Assembly: GCA_025359705.1 (NCBI GenBank)
Contig: JANYFS010000014.1
Location: 1 to 10,693 of the forward strand
From: Deinococcales bacterium
GTDB lineage: Bacteria > Deinococcota > Deinococci > Deinococcales > Deinococcaceae
Length of the DNA: 10,693 bases
Direction of reading: 5' to 3'
The notes beneath the pieces are model-generated. The model saw only the letters and a program-made list of their open reading frames with translations, had not been told where the DNA came from and did not search any database. A program made the translations under genes and the position numbers. The number at the start of each line of letters is the position of its first letter. Position 1 is the first letter of the stretch. Of the stretch, positions 6,691 to 10,693 are shown one piece after another.

Positions 6691-7785
6691 ATGACCAATG
6701 CGACAACCCGCGTGACCAATGCCAAACTAGATCTTCATAAACCTCCTTTATGGTCGCTGAACTTAACCAAGCAAATCTATGATCAGGAGAGTCGCCCGTT
6801 CATTGTGGTGGGACTGATTGTTTTGGTGATTGCTTCGGCGGGGGTGGTCTATATCACTGGGGGTACCACCTATGTTTATCCACAATTGATGTATTTACCT
6901 GTGGTGCTGGCAGGGTTGGTCTTTGGGTTTCGGGGAGGATTGTTGGTTGCGGTGCTGGGTTGCATTCTGATCGGGCCTTGGATGCCACTGGATGTGGAAA
7001 GAAACATTCCGCAAAACACTTTTTCTTGGATCGTTCGGGGCTGTTTCTTTATGTTAAATGGAGGTGTGGCTGGAGGATTAAGCCTGTTGTTACGCCAACG
7101 TTTAGAATTTTCCGAGGCCATTGCTGAGCAACTCTCCTTGATGTATGGGCGTAGCCTCAGATCACTGGCCTTATTACTCGCCGAACGTGACCAAAAGACG
7201 GGCCACCATAGCGACCAAGTGGCCTACAACGCACACATCATGGGACTGCGCCTAAGTATGTCTCAGGCAGACCGAGAGGCATTGTACTGGGCTGCTATTT
7301 TGCATGATTTGGGCAAGATTGGTATTTCGGAATCGATCCTCAATAAACCTGGCCCCCTGACCGCAGGGGAACGCCTCGAGATGCAGCGGCACGCCGAAAT
7401 TGGCTACCGCCTGTTACAAGCAGCCTCTCCAGAGTTTGTACACGTTGCCGAAGTGGTCTATAGCCACCATGAGCGTTTTGATGGTGCGGGGTACCCCCGT
7501 ATGCTCGAGCGCTATAACATCCCTTTGGGAGCCAGAATTTTGGCAGTATTGGATGTTTTTGAAGCCCTGACCAGCCAAAGACCGTACCGCGACCCCTTAC
7601 CCACCGATCAGGCGCTCGAATATTTGCAACTTGAGTCGGGCAAGCATTTTGATCCCGAATTGGTGGATTTGTTTAGCGAGTTGTATTATGGAGGTCAAAT
7701 CGCCACAGATGGCGAGAAGGTAGACCAAATGAATGAACTCTATTTGCAATACGATACCAAAGCCATGCTGGTCAAACTTTTATGA
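6691..7785 (+). CDS. membrane-anchored HD-GYP domain protein (putative c-di-GMP phosphodiesterase)
   Basis: The 364-aa product has a cytoplasmic N-terminus, then a hydrophobic region at about 37-135 with probably four membrane helices (IVVGLIVLVIASAGVVYI; LPVVLAGLVFGF; LLVAVLGCILIG; FFMLNGGVAGGL), resembling small sensor regions of the DUF4118 type. The C-terminal 200 residues are an HD-GYP phosphohydrolase: GHHSDQ (171-176), HDLGKIG (205-211), HAEIG (234-238), SHHERFDGAGYP (258-269) and the aspartate of AVLDVFEALTSQRPYR (285-300). The GYP motif and HD dyad are intact, so hydrolysis of cyclic di-GMP is the expected activity; the family can also act on related dinucleotides. AAGGA six bases before the ATG supports the start. 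The stop overlaps the next gene as ATGA, so the two are co-translated. Confidence 0.88.
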   Translation: MTNATTRVTNAKLDLHKPPLWSLNLTKQIYDQESRPFIVVGLIVLVIASAGVVYITGGTTYVYPQLMYLPVVLAGLVFGFRGGLLVAVLGCILIGPWMPLDVERNIPQNTFSWIVRGCFFMLNGGVAGGLSLLLRQRLEFSEAIAEQLSLMYGRSLRSLALLLAERDQKTGHHSDQVAYNAHIMGLRLSMSQADREALYWAAILHDLGKIGISESILNKPGPLTAGERLEMQRHAEIGYRLLQAASPEFVHVAEVVYSHHERFDGAGYPRMLERYNIPLGARILAVLDVFEALTSQRPYRDPLPTDQALEYLQLESGKHFDPELVDLFSELYYGGQIATDGEKVDQMNELYLQYDTKAMLVKLL

Positions 7786-8753
7786 CTTCGCGCCCGCCTT
7801 CGGTTCCACCTGGGAAACCGCTAACCCATCCTAATCCTTCCTCTAACCCTTCACCCAATCCTTCACAAACCCAAAAAATCCCCCTCGAGCGACTGTTTCC
7901 GTTTCCCACTTTGCTCGAGACTTTAAAGATGCCTTTACTGCGCTGGGTTTTGGTTTTTGCTTTGTTTCCACTGGCGGCGGGGATTTATTTTTCTAATTAC
8001 GTGGATATTGAAAAAGCAACATGGGTGATTGGTTTATACTTTGCAGTGTTGTGGGCTTTTGTAATCCGTGCCTTAATTGGCCTCGAGTCATTTAAGATCC
8101 GGAATATTGTGGTTCCTGCCATTTTCACACCTATCGTTGGTATCTTCTTAGTTTTATTGCTCCAGAAGTTTCCTATTATAAAGCAGTTATATGACGCAGC
8201 CAATCCCGAAACACAATATGATCCTTTGCGCCTATTGGGTTTTGTGGGTGGTGTAGGTTTGCTTGAAGAGGGCGTAAAAATCTTACCCATTTTTTGGCTA
8301 TGTTTTTATGCTAAAGAAATTGATAGCCCTAAAAAGGCCGCTTTCTATGCGGCAATTAGTGGGTTAAGTTTTGGAATTCCTGAAGCAGTCAACTATTCTT
8401 TGCAATATGCCGAACAAAATGCCACCTTTGCTCAGCAAACAGGCATTGCAGGCACGGGAAATTATATCATTTCCCAGTTTTTACGGGTGATCACTTTACC
8501 TTTATTGCACGCAGCTTTTTCGGGTATTGTGGGTTTTTATGTAGGTTTAGCCCTAAATAAACCTAATCAAATCCGTAACATGTTGATCACAGGCTTGGCA
8601 GTGGGGGCTTTATTACACGGCCTGTACGACTTTTTTGCAGGAAGTTGGTTGGGTTTGCTGGTGGCGGCGGTCAGCATCTGGCTGTTTATTGGTTTGGCCC
8701 GTTCCGATTCTTCAGCAGTGGATCGCACCATCGATTCGGTTCCCTCGAGCTGA
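7782..8753 (+). CDS. PrsW-family intramembrane protease
   Basis: This 323-aa polytopic membrane protein shows the motifs of PrsW/CPBP-like glutamic proteases: EEGVK (162-166), GIPEA (198-202), HAAFS (243-247) and HGLYDF (279-284). In PrsW of Bacillus subtilis such a protein makes the first cut in a membrane anti-sigma factor; the substrate here is unknown. Seven or so hydrophobic segments lie between about 53 and 305. The first 35 residues are unusual, a Pro/Ser/Asn-rich low-complexity stretch (NPSSNPSPNPSQTQ) likely to be a flexible cytoplasmic tail. The gene starts inside the stop of the HD-GYP gene (ATGA) and has no clear ribosome binding site of its own, so it depends on coupling. Pairing with a signalling phosphodiesterase suggests membrane-stress or envelope signalling, which is inference. 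Confidence 0.87.
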   Translation: MTSRPPSVPPGKPLTHPNPSSNPSPNPSQTQKIPLERLFPFPTLLETLKMPLLRWVLVFALFPLAAGIYFSNYVDIEKATWVIGLYFAVLWAFVIRALIGLESFKIRNIVVPAIFTPIVGIFLVLLLQKFPIIKQLYDAANPETQYDPLRLLGFVGGVGLLEEGVKILPIFWLCFYAKEIDSPKKAAFYAAISGLSFGIPEAVNYSLQYAEQNATFAQQTGIAGTGNYIISQFLRVITLPLLHAAFSGIVGFYVGLALNKPNQIRNMLITGLAVGALLHGLYDFFAGSWLGLLVAAVSIWLFIGLARSDSSAVDRTIDSVPSS

Positions 8754-9017
8754 AGCAGTTATTCGTTATTCATGGTTTGTTTTCCGCCGCAGAGAAATGC
8801 GCTAATCCCTCGAGCGCAGCAGATTGGATCGGATCATTTTGTGCGACCACTTTACCAAACCTTACAAAAACACTCTTTTCTGAATCAAAAAACATCAAAC
8901 GATCACATTACATATGCTGTGCAAATCAAAGTAAAACAGCGCCCTCGAGGGGATTTTTGCGAATTCTTTTGGGGGTTTTAGATCCATAATTTCCTGCTGG
9001 TTTCTGAACCTAACACA

Positions 9018-9026
9018 TGTTAGAAT
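9018..9026 (+). promoter_or_regulatory. extended -10 promoter, probably giving a leaderless transcript
   Basis: TGTTAGAAT is a full extended -10 (TGn followed by TAGAAT, 9021-9026) without a clear -35. Transcription six to nine bases downstream would begin at or next to the ATG at 9035, which has no ribosome binding site. Confidence 0.55.
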
Positions 9027-9034
9027 TCTTTGCC

Positions 9035-10282
9035 ATGAGCCTAAACTTTCAAGAAAAACTCGAGAACTTCGCCGAACTTGCCATCAAAATTGGGGTGGGC
9101 CTGAAACTAGGTCAGCGCCTGTTGGTAGGCGGCGATGTAGAAAACGCCGAATTCGTGCGCCTGATCGTCAAGCACGCCTACCAAGCAGGAGCCAGATTGG
9201 TGGAAGTGCATTGGGAAGATGATGCAATCAGCTTGGCCCGTTTTCAGCACGCCCCGCATGATTCCTTTGATGAAGCGGTGCATGTGCAAACTTTTGCGCT
9301 CAACGATGTAGGCGAGAATTTTGACGCGATTTTGTGGATGCGCTCCACTGATCCCGATTTGCTAAGCCAGATCGACCCCGAACTGGTGCGCCGCGCCACC
9401 ACCGCGAGCATGGCGGCTCGAGCGCCCTATTACAAAAAGGTGATGGTCAACGGGATCAACTGGTGTTTGGTGGCTCCCCCCTCGAGCGCCTGGGCCATGC
9501 GGATTTTCCCTGACCTCCCCCGTGAAGCGGCTGTTTCTGCCATGTGGGAAGCGGTCTTTAAAATTGTGCGGGCCGATCTGCCCAACCCGCTCGAGGCATG
9601 GGCGCAGCACAACGAGAATCTGCGGGTTCGCCGCGAGTATTTGAATGCCAAGCAGTACACCGCCCTCGAGTTTAAAGGCGGCGGCACCGACCTGAGCGTG
9701 GGTTTGCCGCTGAACCATGTGTGGGGCGGCGGCTCGCACGAAGTCACCGAAGGCCCGCAAGATGGCGCGGTATTTACCGCCAACGTCCCCACCGAAGAAG
9801 TCTGGACGCTCCCCCACCGCGAGCGGGTCAACGGGGTTGCCAAGGCCAGCAAGCCGCTCAGTTATAGCGGAGTGCTGATCGAAGACATCGAGGTGCATTT
9901 TGTGGATGGGCGCATCACCCAAGCCACCGCCAGCAAAGGCCAAGATATTTTGACCAATCTGATTGCTACCGACGAGGGTTCGCACCGTTTGGGCGAAGTG
10001 GCCCTCGTTCCCCACTCGAGTCCGATTTCGCAGTCGGGACTCTTGTTCTACAACACCCTTTACGACGAAAACGCCGCTTCGCACATTGCCATTGGCAAAG
10101 CCTACCGCCACAACCTGGAGGGCGGAACCAAAATGACCGACGAAGATTTTACCGCAGCGGGTGGAAACACCAGCCTGGTACATGTGGACTGGATGATTGG
10201 ACACGGCAAGATGGACATTTGGGGCGTGCTTCCCGACGGCTCGAGGGAGAGCGTGATGGTGCAAGGCGAGTGGGCCTTGTAG
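9035..10282 (+). CDS. M29-family aminopeptidase
   Basis: This is a 415-aa cytoplasmic metallo-aminopeptidase of family M29, the thermophilic AmpT/AmpS/PepS type, which removes N-terminal residues from peptides using two cobalt or zinc ions. Expected metal ligands are present at family spacing: E255 in PTEEVWTLPHR, E321 in GEVALVP, H350 in DENAASHIA, and H383 and D385 in HVDWMIG. The length equals the usual 408-415 only if translation starts at 9035; an in-frame ATG at 9017 would add six residues, but it sits in the apparent -10 element and also lacks a ribosome binding site. MSLNFQEKL is a normal N-terminus for the family. It is a stand-alone gene with its own promoter and terminator. It is GC-richer and carries about seven CTCGAG sites. 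Confidence 0.93.
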   Translation: MSLNFQEKLENFAELAIKIGVGLKLGQRLLVGGDVENAEFVRLIVKHAYQAGARLVEVHWEDDAISLARFQHAPHDSFDEAVHVQTFALNDVGENFDAILWMRSTDPDLLSQIDPELVRRATTASMAARAPYYKKVMVNGINWCLVAPPSSAWAMRIFPDLPREAAVSAMWEAVFKIVRADLPNPLEAWAQHNENLRVRREYLNAKQYTALEFKGGGTDLSVGLPLNHVWGGGSHEVTEGPQDGAVFTANVPTEEVWTLPHRERVNGVAKASKPLSYSGVLIEDIEVHFVDGRITQATASKGQDILTNLIATDEGSHRLGEVALVPHSSPISQSGLLFYNTLYDENAASHIAIGKAYRHNLEGGTKMTDEDFTAAGGNTSLVHVDWMIGHGKMDIWGVLPDGSRESVMVQGEWAL

Positions 10283-10317
10283 GATTTGAGTTTTTGAGTT
10301 TTTGAATATGAAATGAT

Positions 10318-10341
10318 CCCCTCGAGTGAGGGGGTTTTTTT
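10318..10341 (+). terminator. rho-independent terminator after the aminopeptidase
   Basis: CCCCTC (10318-10323) pairs with GAGGGG (10328-10333) around a GAGT loop, followed by a run of seven T residues (10335-10341). The stem and loop include a CTCGAG. It lies 36 bp after the stop codon. Confidence 0.9.
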
Positions 10342-10536
10342 GTTGGGTAGTTGGGATTTTGGTAGGATTTTTTGTGGCTCAAGCGCATCAAAATCATTCA
10401 CACTTCATTCACAGTTTCAATGCTACCTTGACAGCGGAAAGACAAGATTTACTTTTCACCCTCACGCTCCCTCACCCCCTCGAGCGCAACGACTCTTGCC
10501 CTCTCGCCACACAACCGTGGAATTTCGTACTTTCAG
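10342..10536. other. intergenic spacer, nothing recognised
   Basis: Between the aminopeptidase terminator and the PadR operator I see no gene, repeat or structure. Short open frames here lack ribosome binding sites and run into the operator. Confidence 0.5.
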
Positions 10537-10587
10537 ATAGTCATCGTTGACTATAGAATTATGAGGTTGATAGTCAACGTTGAACGT
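10537..10587 (+). promoter_or_regulatory. duplicated palindromic operator and promoter of the padR-like gene
   Basis: ATAGTCA-TCGT-TGACTAT (10537-10554) is a perfect 7-bp inverted repeat with a 4-bp centre. A second copy of its core, ATAGTCAACGTTGA, begins at 10570, about three helical turns downstream. A -10 candidate TAGAAT (10554-10559) touches the first site. A repressor bound here would cover the promoter and start point, and autoregulation by the PadR protein is the natural reading. Confidence 0.65.
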
Positions 10588-10598
10588 CTGGAGGTGTG

Positions 10599-10693
10599 AT
10601 GAATGTTAGGATTCTGGTTCTAGGAATTCTGATGCACCGCGTAGCACACGGTTATGAGATTCAACAGTACTTGCATTTCACAGGTAGCGAACA
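10599..10693 (+). CDS. PadR-family transcriptional regulator (N-terminal fragment)
   Basis: Only the first 31 residues are in the window, beginning MNVRILVLGILMHR and containing AHGYEIQQYL. The pattern of a hydrophobic first helix followed by HGYEI is characteristic of the winged-helix domain of PadR regulators, which usually repress genes for stress response or efflux and often their own gene. GGAGGT lies just before the ATG at 10599. The duplicated palindrome upstream supports a repressor role. The target genes would lie past the right edge. Assignment rests on a short stretch but the motif is distinctive. Confidence 0.75.
   Translation, partial: MNVRILVLGILMHRVAHGYEIQQYLHFTGSE

Larger units (their letters stand above)
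1..10693. repeat. CTCGAG highly iterated palindrome, dispersed over whole window
   Basis: By hand count the hexamer CTCGAG occurs about 68 times, roughly one per 160 bases, where a random sequence of even composition would give two or three. Density is uneven: about 41 copies lie in the first 4.3 kb and about 27 in the remaining 6.4 kb, with only two in the HD-GYP gene. It is found in frame as Leu-Glu, in other frames (for example Arg-Ser-Ser and Ala-Arg-Val in the leftmost gene), in intergenic DNA and in both terminators. This is therefore selection or mutation at the DNA level and not a protein motif. Confidence 0.95.

Noticed and set aside
8940..8965. Possible terminator after the PrsW gene around CCCTCGAGGGG followed by T residues
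   Set aside because: The palindrome leaves only a three-base-pair stem with a four-base loop, and it lies about 190 bp past the stop; too weak to call.
9362..10264. Minus-strand open frame of 300 codons inside the aminopeptidase
   Set aside because: It is antisense to a complete M29 enzyme with intact ligands; the His/Val/Gly-rich product looks like a by-product of codon bias.
10326..10550. Plus-strand 74-codon frame before the PadR gene
   Set aside because: It begins in the terminator hairpin and ends in the operator, has no ribosome binding site and no recognisable product.

Overview
The window is a piece of a bacterial chromosome of intermediate GC. It holds seven protein-coding genes, two of them cut by the window edges, separated by two large non-coding stretches. 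The gene content points most towards Deinococcota (Deinococcus/Meiothermus-like): an M29 aminopeptidase of the Thermus type with an apparently leaderless start, a BTAD/SARP-type ATPase regulator, and an HD-GYP protein with a membrane sensor. Chloroflexota of the Herpetosiphon type remain an alternative, and no rRNA or other marker settles it. The strongest signature is at the nucleotide level: the palindrome CTCGAG occurs about 68 times in 10.7 kb by hand count. It lies in all reading frames, between genes and inside both terminator hairpins, so it behaves as a highly iterated palindrome.

Layout. Bases 1-4328 are read on the minus strand: a 788-aa BTAD-type ATPase regulator (1962-4328), then a metallo-beta-lactamase-fold hydrolase (1058-1876) overlapping or abutting a PaaK/F390-synthetase-like adenylate-forming enzyme (1052 to beyond the left edge). 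The last two look like a small biosynthetic or degradative operon, and the regulator may control it. Bases 4329-5653 form a 1.3-kb gene-free region. It contains two copies of an unrecognised hairpin-rich element (4556-4697 and 4979-5238), short tandem repeats and a CTCGAG-rich palindromic patch. This is the most likely place for something undescribed.

From 5654 onward everything is on the plus strand. A near-consensus promoter, a strong ribosome binding site and a terminator frame a 147-aa basic protein of unknown function (5711-6154). After a gap with tandem repeats and a G-quadruplex motif comes a two-gene operon: a membrane HD-GYP phosphodiesterase (6691-7785) overlapping by ATGA with a PrsW-family membrane protease (7782-8753). 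Both suggest membrane signalling: one would hydrolyse cyclic di-GMP, the other would cleave membrane-anchored regulators. The M29 aminopeptidase (9035-10282) has its own extended -10 promoter and terminator. The window ends in the start of a PadR-family repressor (10599 onward), preceded by a duplicated palindromic operator that suggests autoregulation.
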